Positions 40,481 to 48,973 of a stretch of DNA of 64,000 nt are shown piece after piece; position 1 is the first letter of the stretch, and every line of letters begins with the position of its first letter. The stretch covers positions 62,001 to 126,000 of the forward strand of contig JAEEQH010000005.1 of the NCBI GenBank assembly GCA_016285245.1. Direction: 5' to 3'. Source of the DNA: Prevotella sp. (GTDB lineage: Bacteria; Bacteroidota; Bacteroidia; Bacteroidales; Bacteroidaceae). The notes beneath the pieces are model-generated. The model was not told the origin of the DNA and made no database searches. It was given only the letters and a program-made list of their open reading frames with translations. The position numbers were made by a program, and so were the translations under genes.

Positions 40481-43400
40481 TTAGTACCACTGCACGGCGT
40501 TGGAGTAGCTTGAGCGCTTGTCGTACTTCAGCGCGTCGGTCAGTGTGGAGGCGTTACAACGGAAGGTGAAGTTGTAACTGGCGTAGGGGGATAGCACCAC
40601 GGAGCACGACATATTGAAACAGTGTAGGTCGCGTCCCAGCGAGGCGGTGGTCATGGATATCTTCTTGTTCTCGAAGTCGTAACCGCTGGAGAACGAGATG
40701 TTCCAGCCGTCGGAGAGGCGCAGGTTTCCGCTGACGTTCAGGTTCTGCGTGAACTTGTAGGGATAGCGCATCGTCTTGTAGTTGAACTTCTTGACATCGG
40801 TATTCTCGCGCATGGTGATGCCATAGCCGAAGCTGAGCGACCACGGCAGCGAGAACTTCATGTAGCCGTCGCCGTCGACCTCGCCCTTTCCGGCGTTCTC
40901 CTTGCGTGCGCCATGCTTGGCCTTCTCCTGATCATGGTCTACGTTCGACTCGATGTCGTCCAGCTCGTCGTCCTCCTCGTCGTCCATGCGTCGGTCGCGG
41001 CGGTCGTCTTTCTTCTCGACCTTCTCGCCCTTGAGCCACTTGATGAGGTTGCTCACCTTACCGTTGTCGAGGGTGTAGCTGAAGTTCTGCGACATACCCT
41101 GGAAGCGGCCTATCTTACCCATGCCCCAGTAGGTCTTGTGTTCGCTGAGTCTCGGCGTGGCGCCCACGCTGTCGGCCTCGTAGACGTAGCTGGCAAAGAC
41201 GGCGTTCAGGTTCAGCGTGTAGCTCTTCGTCAGCTTCAGGCGTATGCGTGTGCTGAGGTCGCTCCACGGTCGCACCTTCGCCGACATGTTGTAGGACATC
41301 GAGCCTCCTAGCTCGTCGATGATGCTCACCTTCTTGAAGTCCACGGTGTCGCCGTCTGTGCGCAGCTTCATCTCGACGTTGTTCGACACGTCGAACGATA
41401 TGCTTCCCGTCTTTCCCTTGCCGGGCCGTCCGTAGAGTCCGTTCTCGTAGGGCGAGTACTCCACGAGTGTGACGTTGCCGTCGGCGTCGGTCTTCTGGTA
41501 GGTCTTGTAGTAGCCGTAGCGCTTGGCCCCGAAGTCGGGGGCGTAGCTGAAAGAGATGGTGGGTGTCAGTACGTGGCGTATGGCCTCGATCTTGTTGCCG
41601 AAGAGCTTGCGGTTGGGTATGAAGAATCCGTAGAGCTTCGTCGATATGCCCATGTTCATGCTCCAGTTATAGACGTTGTACAGTCCGTTCAGCGTGTCGA
41701 TGACCTCCTTCTGGGCGGCTTCGTCCCACGACTTCTGGATCTTTGTCAGGTAGGTGCGGTCGGTGAAGTTGAACGAGGGGTTCACGCTGATGACGTCGAA
41801 GAAGGTGAAGTTGCCGCTCAGGGGTATGGTGTGCTGCATACCGTTCTTCCAGTCCTTCGTGAAGCTGGAGTGCAGCAGCTGGTCCTCCTTGGTGCTGATG
41901 GAGTTCGAGAAGTGTCCGGTGTACTGCATCGACAGCTTCTCGTACCACCGCTCCTTACCCAACAGCTTCTTGCGCTTGAAGGGGTAGAAGCGCGAGAACG
42001 AGATGTTCAGGTCGGGCAGGGTCATGGCGATGGTGGTGTCACGCATGTTCTGGTTCAGGTTGACGGTAGACGACAGCGACAGTCCTATGCTCGAGAAGTT
42101 CGTGCCCCATGATACCGACGACGTTCTCGTGGACTGCGTCATGGCCTGGGGGTTGTACATCGACGTGAGGTTGTTCTTCTCGTAGCTGCTCGTGGCGAAA
42201 TTGACCGATGCCGAGAGGTTCGAGTAGGGATTGGCCTTCGCGTCCTGTCGGTGGCTCCACTGCACCTTGAAGCTGGTCTGCTTCGTGTAGTCGGGCATGT
42301 TCTTCTCGCCGGTGACGGTGTTCTGGTAGCTGGCGTGGAACGAGCCGCTGTATCGGTAGCGCTTGCGGTAGTTGCTGGCTGCCGACAGTCCCCACGAGCC
42401 CTTGGTGTATATCTCGCCGATGAGCTTCAGGTCTACCTTGTCGCTGATGGCGAAGTAGTAGCCGCCGTCGCGCAGGTAGAAGCCACGGCTCATCTCGTCG
42501 CCGTAGGTGGGCATGATGAAGCCGCTGGAGTAGCTCTTCGAGAAGGGGAAGAAGCCGTAGGGCACGGCCAGCGGCAGGGGCACGTCGCAGACGACGAGGT
42601 ATGCCGGTCCGAAGACGACATCCTTGCCCGGCCGCACCTTGGCGCGTGACATGGCTATGTAGAAGTCGGGGTGCGGCTCGTCGCAGGTGGTGTAGCGTCC
42701 GTGCTGCAGGAACAGCTCGCCTCCGGCGCCGCGCTTCGACAGCTCCGAGGTCAGGAATCCGTCCTCCTGCTGTGTGTACACCTGTGTGATGAGTCCCTTC
42801 TTCGTCTTGAAGTTGAAGGCCATCGTGTCGCTCTGGTACTCGTCGCTGCCCATCTTGAACACCGGTGTGCCGAACTTCACGCCCAGCGTGTCCAGGCTGC
42901 CCGTGGCGTGTACCAGGCTGCTGTCCAGCACCATCGCTATCTTGTCGCTCTGCAGGTCCATGTTCTGGTACTCCACGTGCGACTTGCCATAGAGGTGTGC
43001 GCGCCCCGTGGCGGCCTCGTAGGTCAGCGAGTCGTTGGCCGAGTACTTCACCGGTGCGTCGATGCCGTTCTTGCGTTGGCGATTCAGCGAGTCGAGTGCC
43101 AGCGAGTCGTCTACGAGCTTGTTGTACCTATAGATAGCCAGCTCCAGTGAGTCCATCGTCGTCGTGTCGCGCTTCATCTTCGCCGCTGCCGGTGCCTCGG
43201 CCTCCGCCAGCAGCCCCTCAGCCTCACTCGCTGTAGGAACAGCCGCCGACGCCGTCGCCGCCAACGTATCAGCAGCAGCCACGGCCGTCGCCAGTGTATC
43301 AGCCGTCGTCGCCACAGCCGTCGCCAACGTATCAATGCTTAAACTATCCTCCTTCCTCGTTCCTCCTTCCTCGTTCCTCGAAAAAAATCCTCCTTCCTCG

Positions 43401-43594
43401 TTCCTCTCAATATCCTGCGGCACCTCCTCTGCCTCAAGCACCCTCTGTGCCATGGCCTTCACGCCTGTGGCGTTGGCATACGACTCAGCCTCCTTCACCG
43501 CTTTCCGTCCCTTATGGAGGAGCGACAAAGGGGTACAGGCCCCAAACATGATGAGGACAGAAAGCACGATGAATGCTACCGACTTTCTTTTCAC
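40481..43594 (-). CDS. lptD: Bacteroidetes-type LPS-assembly outer membrane protein LptD
   Basis: The protein (~1037 residues) has an N-terminal hydrophobic lead with FGACTPLS and an Ala/Thr-rich linker. Next comes the OstA-like periplasmic domain (DSLTYEAATGRAHLYGKSHV, DKIAMVLDSSLV) and the conserved YTTCDEPHPDFYI and VPYGFFPFSKSYSSGF. A large C-terminal barrel ends in an aromatic (AVQWY). LptD inserts LPS or LOS into the outer leaflet. No ATG precedes the signal; the GTG at 43594 lies five bases from a perfect promoter, so translation may be leaderless. An in-frame heptamer block encodes RNEEGGFFSRNEEGGTRKED in the linker. Confidence 0.88.
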   Translation of the reverse strand: MKRKSVAFIVLSVLIMFGACTPLSLLHKGRKAVKEAESYANATGVKAMAQRVLEAEEVPQDIERNEEGGFFSRNEEGGTRKEDSLSIDTLATAVATTADTLATAVAAADTLAATASAAVPTASEAEGLLAEAEAPAAAKMKRDTTTMDSLELAIYRYNKLVDDSLALDSLNRQRKNGIDAPVKYSANDSLTYEAATGRAHLYGKSHVEYQNMDLQSDKIAMVLDSSLVHATGSLDTLGVKFGTPVFKMGSDEYQSDTMAFNFKTKKGLITQVYTQQEDGFLTSELSKRGAGGELFLQHGRYTTCDEPHPDFYIAMSRAKVRPGKDVVFGPAYLVVCDVPLPLAVPYGFFPFSKSYSSGFIMPTYGDEMSRGFYLRDGGYYFAISDKVDLKLIGEIYTKGSWGLSAASNYRKRYRYSGSFHASYQNTVTGEKNMPDYTKQTSFKVQWSHRQDAKANPYSNLSASVNFATSSYEKNNLTSMYNPQAMTQSTRTSSVSWGTNFSSIGLSLSSTVNLNQNMRDTTIAMTLPDLNISFSRFYPFKRKKLLGKERWYEKLSMQYTGHFSNSISTKEDQLLHSSFTKDWKNGMQHTIPLSGNFTFFDVISVNPSFNFTDRTYLTKIQKSWDEAAQKEVIDTLNGLYNVYNWSMNMGISTKLYGFFIPNRKLFGNKIEAIRHVLTPTISFSYAPDFGAKRYGYYKTYQKTDADGNVTLVEYSPYENGLYGRPGKGKTGSISFDVSNNVEMKLRTDGDTVDFKKVSIIDELGGSMSYNMSAKVRPWSDLSTRIRLKLTKSYTLNLNAVFASYVYEADSVGATPRLSEHKTYWGMGKIGRFQGMSQNFSYTLDNGKVSNLIKWLKGEKVEKKDDRRDRRMDDEEDDELDDIESNVDHDQEKAKHGARKENAGKGEVDGDGYMKFSLPWSLSFGYGITMRENTDVKKFNYKTMRYPYKFTQNLNVSGNLRLSDGWNISFSSGYDFENKKISMTTASLGRDLHCFNMSCSVVLSPYASYNFTFRCNASTLTDALKYDKRSSYSNAVQWY
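43350..43408. repeat. TTCCTCG/TTCCTCC heptamers inside lptD
   Basis: Two blocks of TTCCTCG and TTCCTCC units flank an A-run. The longer block is almost identical to the mfd insertion at 19006-19039. Confidence 0.85.
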
Positions 43595-43599
43595 GGGTG

Positions 43600-43630
43600 C
43601 AAAGGTACGAATAAGTGAGTGAAAATGCAA
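43600..43630 (-). promoter_or_regulatory. Bacteroidetes-type promoter of lptD
   Basis: Minus-strand TTG (43628-43630), N20, TACCTTTG (43600-43607). The expected transcription start falls at or within a few bases of the GTG at 43594. Confidence 0.7.
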
Positions 43631-43789
43631 ATTTATTTGCGATTTTCCGAACGTGAGTACCTTCGAGCGGAGCTCAAAGTAGTAAAAAGAAATCAAAAAA
43701 GCCATGCATGCCCATGATTCTTTTAATTTTGAAACAATTTTTTTTATAATTTTGAGCGAAGCGACCACATTAAGAGCGTGTGCCGGTAG

Positions 43790-44284
43790 TCACTCAAACA
43801 TTTTTACCCATTGCAGGAACTTCTCCACCCCCTCGTGGCCGAACCTCTCGAGCTCCTCGGCCGTCTCGGCCACCGTCCGCACGTGGTCGGGCGCCGACTT
43901 CGAGTAGAACTTGTCGGCATAGCACACCAGCTGCTCCTCCAGCGTCTCGGGCTCGTAGCCCGGCAGCCCCGTGCCGGTATGGCGCTCTGCCACGCGGGCA
44001 TGGCGCGGGAATCCCTCGCGTCGCAACAGGTCGCCGCCTATGCGTCCGTGGCGGATGTAGGGTTCCCGTCCGTGACAATGAATACTGGGGGCGTCGCATT
44101 GGTAGATACCAATATCGTGCAGCATGGCCGCCTCCTCCAGAAACTGCACGTCGACGGGCAGTTCACGGTGTTTCCTGACTATTTGCAGACAACGGTCGGC
44201 CACCTGGCGGCTGTGCTGCAACAAAACCCTGCGGAGCTCACTGTCCGCAGGGTAGTATTTGTTGATCACTGATAAGTAGTCCAT
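43790..44284 (-). CDS. HD-domain phosphohydrolase
   Basis: From the ATG at 44284 (MDYLSVINKYYPADSELRRV) the 164-residue protein has LLQHSRQVADRCLQI (first His), EEAAMLHDIGIYQ (HD-IG), HGRIGGDLLRREGF and QLVCYADKFYSKS (last Asp). It is the small uncharacterised HD family that hydrolyses phosphate esters or nucleotides. The 22-residue ORF-track extension is not supported. A TACTTTTG -7 box is at 44320-44327 (minus). Confidence 0.85.
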   Translation of the reverse strand: MDYLSVINKYYPADSELRRVLLQHSRQVADRCLQIVRKHRELPVDVQFLEEAAMLHDIGIYQCDAPSIHCHGREPYIRHGRIGGDLLRREGFPRHARVAERHTGTGLPGYEPETLEEQLVCYADKFYSKSAPDHVRTVAETAEELERFGHEGVEKFLQWVKMFE

Positions 44285-44513
44285 CACAGTAGTGCACTCT
44301 TGAATTCTCGTTTTGCCTGCAAAAGTACTATTTTTTTTCCAGTACTCCAAGCGTTCACGGCCGTTTTTTTTTGACTAAATCTCGATACCTTTCTTCGCCA
44401 GCTGATGGATGTCGGCGATGATGGCGTTGAAGTCCCTGGCCATGTTCTCGAAGTTCTCGCGTGCCGTCAGGCTCTTGCCTGAGCCCGAGCCCTAATGAGG
44501 AAGAAGGTGGATT

Positions 44514-44633
44514 ATGAAGCTGAACAGCAAGACCATCGAGGTCGTCATCCGCATCTTCATCGCCGCCCTCACCGCAGCTCTCACCGCTGTCACGACCACA
44601 AGTTGTATGGGGCATGGACCGCTGACTTTCTAG
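44514..44633 (+). CDS. Smalltalk-type small protein
   Basis: A 39-codon gene missed by the ORF track: MKLNSKTIEVVIRIFIAALT then AALTAVTTTSCMGHGPLTF. The charged start, one hydrophobic helix and a TTTSCM lipobox-like end match the Bacteroidetes smalltalk protein family, tiny proteins of unknown function often found near amidase and HU-type genes. GGAAGAAGG lies eight bases upstream as ribosome-binding site and a strong terminator follows. Confidence 0.75.
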   Translation: MKLNSKTIEVVIRIFIAALTAALTAVTTTSCMGHGPLTF

Positions 44634-44655
44634 GCATCGCGTTCAAGTTAAATCG

Positions 44656-44696
44656 CGCCCTTCCGCAGTATATATTGCGGAGGGGCGTCTTTTGTG
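44656..44696 (+). terminator. Terminator of the smalltalk gene
   Basis: GCGCCCTTCCGCA ... TGCGGAGGGGCG forms a strong stem with TCTTTT after it, 22 nt past the stop. Confidence 0.8.
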
Positions 44697-44716
44697 ACTT
44701 GTGACTTGTGACTTTT
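44692..44716. repeat. TTGTGAC 7-bp tandem repeats
   Basis: Three in-register TTGTGAC units follow the smalltalk terminator, before the end of the convergent carboxyltransferase gene. Confidence 0.75.
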
Positions 44717-44737
44717 AATTGTTTCCCCCCATCACTA

Positions 44738-46519
44738 TCACCCTTCTCTTTCTATCCATGCTATGGTGTCGCCCTGTCTTATCATCTGTCCGGGCTTCAC
44801 GCTGACGTCGACGAGCTTGCCGCCCAGGGCAGCGGGAATCTCAACGATCTCGCCCCACTTGGTCTGCAGGTAGCAGAAGGTGTCGCCCTCACGGTAACGC
44901 TGACCGACGAAGGGCTCAAGACACGGAGCGGGGACTCCCTCGCCACCGAAGCTCCACAGCAGCTGGCCGGAGAGCGGCGAACGGACGGCGTCGGCCTTGG
45001 CGTGCTTCAGGGCGTCGATCTCCTCCTGCGAGATCTTCTGCCCGCCACCCAGCTTGGCGTCCTTCGCCTTCTGGATGTCGGCGAGCAGCTGCTTCTTGGC
45101 CTGACCACTCTTGAAGGGACGGTACTGCTCGGGGTGCATGGCCAGCTCGAAGAGCTCCTCGTCGTCGCGGCCGTAGTCCCAGCCATTCTCGTCCATCTCC
45201 TGGCGGAAGCCATCGAGGGCATTGGGGATGAGCGTGTGGGGGTCGACGTCGGTGAACTCGCGCCCCTGCTTCGCCGCCAGCTCCACCAGCTCGGGAGCGA
45301 TGGTGCCGGGAATCTTGCCGCTCTTGCCGAGGATCATGCCCCAGATGGCGTCGTCCATCATCACGTAGCGCCCCTTGCCCTGCTCCATGGTCAGGAGGTT
45401 CATCAGGGCGATGTTCTTCGTGTACTGCGAGAAGGGCGTCACCAGTGGGGGATAGCCCACACGCGGCCACACGTACTCCACCTCGCGGAACAGCCGCACG
45501 AGCATATCGTCCATGGTCAGAGCGGGCTCACCACGCTGCTGGCGCAGCTTGTCGATCATCTTCTTGATACCGCCAAGGTCGGCCATCATGGAGCCCATCA
45601 TGCCGCCGGGCAGTCCGCAGCCCAGCAGGAGGCTGGACATATGCTTGTTGGCAGGATTGATGAAGTAGCCCAGCCAGTCGTCAATGAATTCCTGTGTCAG
45701 CGTGCGCGCCTGCATATAGGCGTTCATATTCAGTTCGGCCACCTCGAAGCCCTCGTTCTTCAGCATCGACTGGACGCTGATGATGTCGGGGTGCACCTTA
45801 CCCCAGGAGAGGGGCTCGATGGCGGTGTCGATGATGTCGGCACCGTTGTTGCAGACTTCGAGTATCGAGGCCATGGACAGGCCGGGGCCAGAGTGGCCGT
45901 GATACTGTATGATGATGTCCGGATGCTTCGTCTTGATAGCCTTCGTCAGCTGGCCGAGCATGGCGGGCTGGCCGATGCCCGCCATGTCCTTCAGGCAGAT
46001 CTCCTCGGCACCGGCTGCTATCACCTCGTCGGCAATCTGGCTGTAGTACTCCACCGTGTGGACAGGACTCGTGGTGATACAGAGCGTGGCCTGCGGCGTC
46101 ATGCCCGCTGCCTTCGCCCAGCGGATGCTGGGGATGATGTTACGCGTGTCGTTCAGACCACAGAAGATGCGGGGGATGTCGACACCCTGGGCGTGCTTCA
46201 CGCGGTACATCAGCTGGCGCACGTCGTCAGGAACGGGATACATACGCAGGGCGTTCAGACCGCGGTCGAGCATATGGGTCTTGATGCCCACCTCGTTGAA
46301 CGGCCGGCAGAAGGCGCGCACCGCCTCGTTGGGGTTCTCGCCCGCCATGAGGTTCACCTGCTCGAAGGCACCGCCGTTGGTCTCCACACGGCTGAAGCAG
46401 CCCATGTCGATAATCACCGGCGCAATGCGCTCCAACTGGTCCTTGCGCGGCTGGAACTTGCCGCTCGACTGCCACATGTCACGATAGACAAGGCTAAACT
46501 GGATTTTCTTCTTTGCCAT
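44738..46519 (-). CDS. OadA/PycB-like carboxyltransferase without a recognisable biotin motif
   Basis: The 593-residue protein (ATG at 46519, MAKKKIQFSLVYRDMWQSSG) has the carboxyltransferase barrel of oxaloacetate decarboxylase alpha / pyruvate carboxylase B: GGAFEQVNLMAGENPNEAVR, ICLKDMAGIGQP (catalytic Lys-Asp), YHGHSGPGLS (metal His residues) and the conserved HMSSLLLGCGLPGGMMGSMM. The C-terminus is a biotinyl-like hammerhead domain, but the usual EAMKM is replaced by YLQTKWGEIVEIPA. It may therefore not be biotinylated. No beta or gamma decarboxylase subunit is adjacent. A TACCTTTG box (minus) is at 46556-46563. Confidence 0.88.
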   Translation of the reverse strand: MAKKKIQFSLVYRDMWQSSGKFQPRKDQLERIAPVIIDMGCFSRVETNGGAFEQVNLMAGENPNEAVRAFCRPFNEVGIKTHMLDRGLNALRMYPVPDDVRQLMYRVKHAQGVDIPRIFCGLNDTRNIIPSIRWAKAAGMTPQATLCITTSPVHTVEYYSQIADEVIAAGAEEICLKDMAGIGQPAMLGQLTKAIKTKHPDIIIQYHGHSGPGLSMASILEVCNNGADIIDTAIEPLSWGKVHPDIISVQSMLKNEGFEVAELNMNAYMQARTLTQEFIDDWLGYFINPANKHMSSLLLGCGLPGGMMGSMMADLGGIKKMIDKLRQQRGEPALTMDDMLVRLFREVEYVWPRVGYPPLVTPFSQYTKNIALMNLLTMEQGKGRYVMMDDAIWGMILGKSGKIPGTIAPELVELAAKQGREFTDVDPHTLIPNALDGFRQEMDENGWDYGRDDEELFELAMHPEQYRPFKSGQAKKQLLADIQKAKDAKLGGGQKISQEEIDALKHAKADAVRSPLSGQLLWSFGGEGVPAPCLEPFVGQRYREGDTFCYLQTKWGEIVEIPAALGGKLVDVSVKPGQMIRQGDTIAWIEREG

Positions 46520-46571
46520 AGTACTGTAATTGTTGTTATTTCCGGATTTCTTCGGCAAAGGTATAAAAAAA

Positions 46572-46602
46572 TTGTGAATTGTGCATTGTGAATTGTGCAT
46601 TA
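46572..46602. repeat. ATTGTGA/ATTGTGC heptamers between divergent genes
   Basis: ATTGTGA, ATTGTGC, ATTGTGA, ATTGTGC in register. One TTG of the repeat provides the -33 element of the plus-strand promoter at 46586-46615. Confidence 0.8.
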
Positions 46603-46615
46603 TTTCATAACTTTG
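46586..46615 (+). promoter_or_regulatory. Promoter partly built from the heptamer repeat
   Basis: TTG (46586-46588, in the repeat), N19, TAACTTTG (46608-46615), 20 nt before the lipoprotein start at 46636. Confidence 0.55.
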
Positions 46616-46635
46616 CACCAAAATTTAGTATTCTT

Positions 46636-47391
46636 ATGAGAAAGAACCTGATTTTCATGGCCACCACCCTGCTCGCGGCAATCGTCATGGGCTGTGGCGG
46701 AGGGGCCGCCGACCGGGGCGACAGCAAGAACGACAGCGTGGGCACCACAATGCCCGGCGACTCGACCGTCTACGGACTGGCGTGCGACGGATGTACCGAC
46801 ACCATACTCGTACTGCTGCGCGACGTCACGCGGGATCCCGACACCTTCGACATACTCGACGCATCGCGCAACCTGCGCGTCTACGGACACCCGCGGATAG
46901 GCGACCAGATGGCCGTGGTGCTGGCGAAGGACAGCACGAACGTCGCCGCGATGGTCGTCGACATCGACAAGATACTCGGCGCGTGGTGCTACACGGTGAC
47001 ACCCACGCTGCGCCGACGGGCCGACATTGACAAGGGGACGGAGCAGGAGCTGCTGAGGAAGCTGCCCGACAGCATCGTGCGCCGACTGCTACAGCCACGC
47101 GAGTACGGCTTCGAGCTGAAGAACGACTTCCAGGCACAGCCCATAGGCATCGTGCGCCAAGGCAACACCACCGACGACCGTAGCCCCGTGGAGTATCCCG
47201 AGCTGAAGCGCTACCGTGAGTGGCACCTACATAACGGGCGCCTCGTGCTCAACGAGACGCGACGCGACTCGCTGAACCGCCAGCAGCTGGTGAGCAGCGA
47301 CACCGCCGACTTCGTACTGCTGCGACGCGACTCGCTGGTGCTACGCTTCCCCGACGGTGAGCACGGCTACTACAGGAAGAGCGAAGAATAA
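46636..47391 (+). CDS. Lipoprotein of unknown function
   Basis: From the ATG at 46636 (MRKNLIFMATTLLAAIVMGC) a lipobox Cys is followed by Gly/Asp-rich sequence. The 251-residue product contains VYGLACDGCTDTILVLLRDV with a CxxC, then two beta-rich halves (ILGAWCYTVTPTLRRRADID; EWHLHNGRLVLNETRRDSLN) that look like lipocalin-type sheet regions. No family is recognised. The ORF-track start at 46579 lies in the heptamer repeat. It converges with queF. Confidence 0.7.
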   Translation: MRKNLIFMATTLLAAIVMGCGGGAADRGDSKNDSVGTTMPGDSTVYGLACDGCTDTILVLLRDVTRDPDTFDILDASRNLRVYGHPRIGDQMAVVLAKDSTNVAAMVVDIDKILGAWCYTVTPTLRRRADIDKGTEQELLRKLPDSIVRRLLQPREYGFELKNDFQAQPIGIVRQGNTTDDRSPVEYPELKRYREWHLHNGRLVLNETRRDSLNRQQLVSSDTADFVLLRRDSLVLRFPDGEHGYYRKSEE

Positions 47392-47406
47392 CTCCTCGTT
47401 CTACAA

Positions 47407-47481
47407 ACAAAAATCTTCAAAAATCTTACACGAAATAAGCCTGTCTAAAGCCATTTTTGTTAGATTTTTGTAGATTTTTGT
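47407..47481. repeat. Long inverted repeat between convergent genes
   Basis: ACAAAAATCTTCAAAAATCT (47407-) and its near-complement ending 47481 pair over 20 of 22 positions around a 31-bp loop, between the lipoprotein and queF stops. It may act as a bidirectional terminator; each arm is itself a near-duplicate of an AAAAATCT unit. Confidence 0.65.
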
Positions 47482-47507
47482 TCAACTTTGCGTATTATGA
47501 TATACTC

Positions 47508-47972
47508 TCAAATAATCTGGTGGCTGAGCAGGCGCTGCTCGGCCATCGCCTCGTACTTCGTGCCCGGACGGCCGTAGTTGGCGAAGGGGTAGATGCTGAT
47601 GCCGCCACGGGGCGTGAAGAGGCCAGTGACCTCGATGTACTTGGGATCCATCAGTCGCACAAGGTCCTTCATGATGATGTTCACGCAGTCCTCGTGGAAG
47701 TCGCCGTGGTTGCGGAAGGAGAAGAGGTAGAGCTTCAGGCTCTTCGACTCCACCATGCGCTCGGCAGGGAGGTACATGATCTTGATCTCGGCGAAGTCGG
47801 GCTGGCCCGTGATAGGACAGAGCGAGGTGAACTCCGGACAGTTGAACTGCACCCAGTAGTCGTTGTCGGGGTGCTGGTTCTCAAAGGTCTCCAGCACCTC
47901 CGGTGCGTAGTCGTCCAGGTAGTCGGTATCGCGGCCAAGGGCCCTCAGGTTTTCTTCCTTTCTTGTCTTCAT
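47508..47972 (-). CDS. queF: NADPH-dependent 7-cyano-7-deazaguanine reductase
   Basis: The 154-residue unimodular QueF has [18 protein letters not shown] (active-site Cys and Asp) and [20 protein letters not shown] (NADPH-binding E-S/L-K-x-K/L-x-Y motif). It reduces preQ0 to preQ1 in queuosine synthesis. It is last in the minus-strand run rplY-pth-S4-antiporter-queF. No other queuosine gene is in the window. Confidence 0.95.
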   Translation of the reverse strand: MKTRKEENLRALGRDTDYLDDYAPEVLETFENQHPDNDYWVQFNCPEFTSLCPITGQPDFAEIKIMYLPAERMVESKSLKLYLFSFRNHGDFHEDCVNIIMKDLVRLMDPKYIEVTGLFTPRGGISIYPFANYGRPGTKYEAMAEQRLLSHQII

Positions 47973-47995
47973 ATTTTAAGTGAAAGCTGAGTAAT

Positions 47996-48958
47996 TTATA
48001 TATTGTATAACAGCCAGGCGAGATAGCCCAGATAGACGGCGGTGAGCACGGCGCCCTCCCAGCGGGCGACGGTGAGCTTCGTGAACGAGAAGAACCACAG
48101 CAGCACCATCGACACCACCATCATACCCATGTCGACCATCGTGATGTCGCCAATCTGCATGGGACAGACGGTGGCCGTGAGACCGAGGATCAGCAGAATG
48201 TTGAACACGTTAGAGCCGATGACGTTGCCAATGGCCAGTGCCGACTGACCCTTGCGGGCGGCGACGATGCTCGTGGCAAGCTCAGGCAGGCTGGTGCCAC
48301 CGGCGACGATGGTCAGGCCGATGACGCCCTCGCTGACACCCAGCGTGGCGGCAAGGGCCGAGGCATTGCGCACGAAGAGCTCGGAGCCGCCGACCAGCAA
48401 GGCCAGGCCCGCCACTATCAGCAGGAGGCACAGCCCGACGTTGGTGGTCTGCTGCTGCCCAGCGACCTCGTCACGCTTCTCGCCCTGACGGGCGACGGTG
48501 AACGTGTAGTACATGAAGGCGGCGAAGCCCAGCAACAGGAGGAGGCCGTCGAGGCGGCTGACGACGTTGCCCCAGAGGCTGACGCTCTGGAAGCGGTCGA
48601 GGGCCAGCACCATAAGCAGCACCGAGGCGACGACGGTGAACGGCATATCCTTGGCAACGGTCTGACGGGCGATGGCGATGGGCGACACCATGGCGGTGAC
48701 GCCGACAATGACCAGCGTGTTCATGATGTTTGAGCCGACGACGTTGCCCACGGCGAGGTCGGGGGTGCCCTTCAGAGCCGACACCAGGCTGACGAACAGC
48801 TCGGGCGCCGAGGTGCCGGCGGCAACGATGGTCAGGCCCACCACCAGTTCAGACACGTTCATGCGGCGGGCAAGGTCGGCCCCACCCTTGGTCAGCACGT
48901 CGGCACCCTTGAGCACCATCACAATGCCAACGACAATCAGTAACAGGTTTATCAGCAT
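47996..48958 (-). CDS. Calcium/sodium antiporter (CaCA family, YrbG-like)
   Basis: Ten hydrophobic segments in two homologous halves. Each half carries the alpha repeat signature: VAAGTSAPELFVSLVSALKG with AVGNVVGSNIMNTL, and VAGGTSLPELATSIVAARKG with AIGNVIGSNVFNIL. This is the inner-membrane YrbG/NCX-type exchanger fold. The 320-residue length is normal. It starts 16 nt after the S4-domain gene. Confidence 0.93.
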   Translation of the reverse strand: MLINLLLIVVGIVMVLKGADVLTKGGADLARRMNVSELVVGLTIVAAGTSAPELFVSLVSALKGTPDLAVGNVVGSNIMNTLVIVGVTAMVSPIAIARQTVAKDMPFTVVASVLLMVLALDRFQSVSLWGNVVSRLDGLLLLLGFAAFMYYTFTVARQGEKRDEVAGQQQTTNVGLCLLLIVAGLALLVGGSELFVRNASALAATLGVSEGVIGLTIVAGGTSLPELATSIVAARKGQSALAIGNVIGSNVFNILLILGLTATVCPMQIGDITMVDMGMMVVSMVLLWFFSFTKLTVARWEGAVLTAVYLGYLAWLLYNI

Positions 48959-48973
48959 CGTTATTTCTATTGT

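Noticed and set aside
44708-46591. 627-residue plus-strand ORF opposite the carboxyltransferase
   Set aside because: Same length as the real gene, His/Leu/Val-rich and without motifs; antisense shadow.
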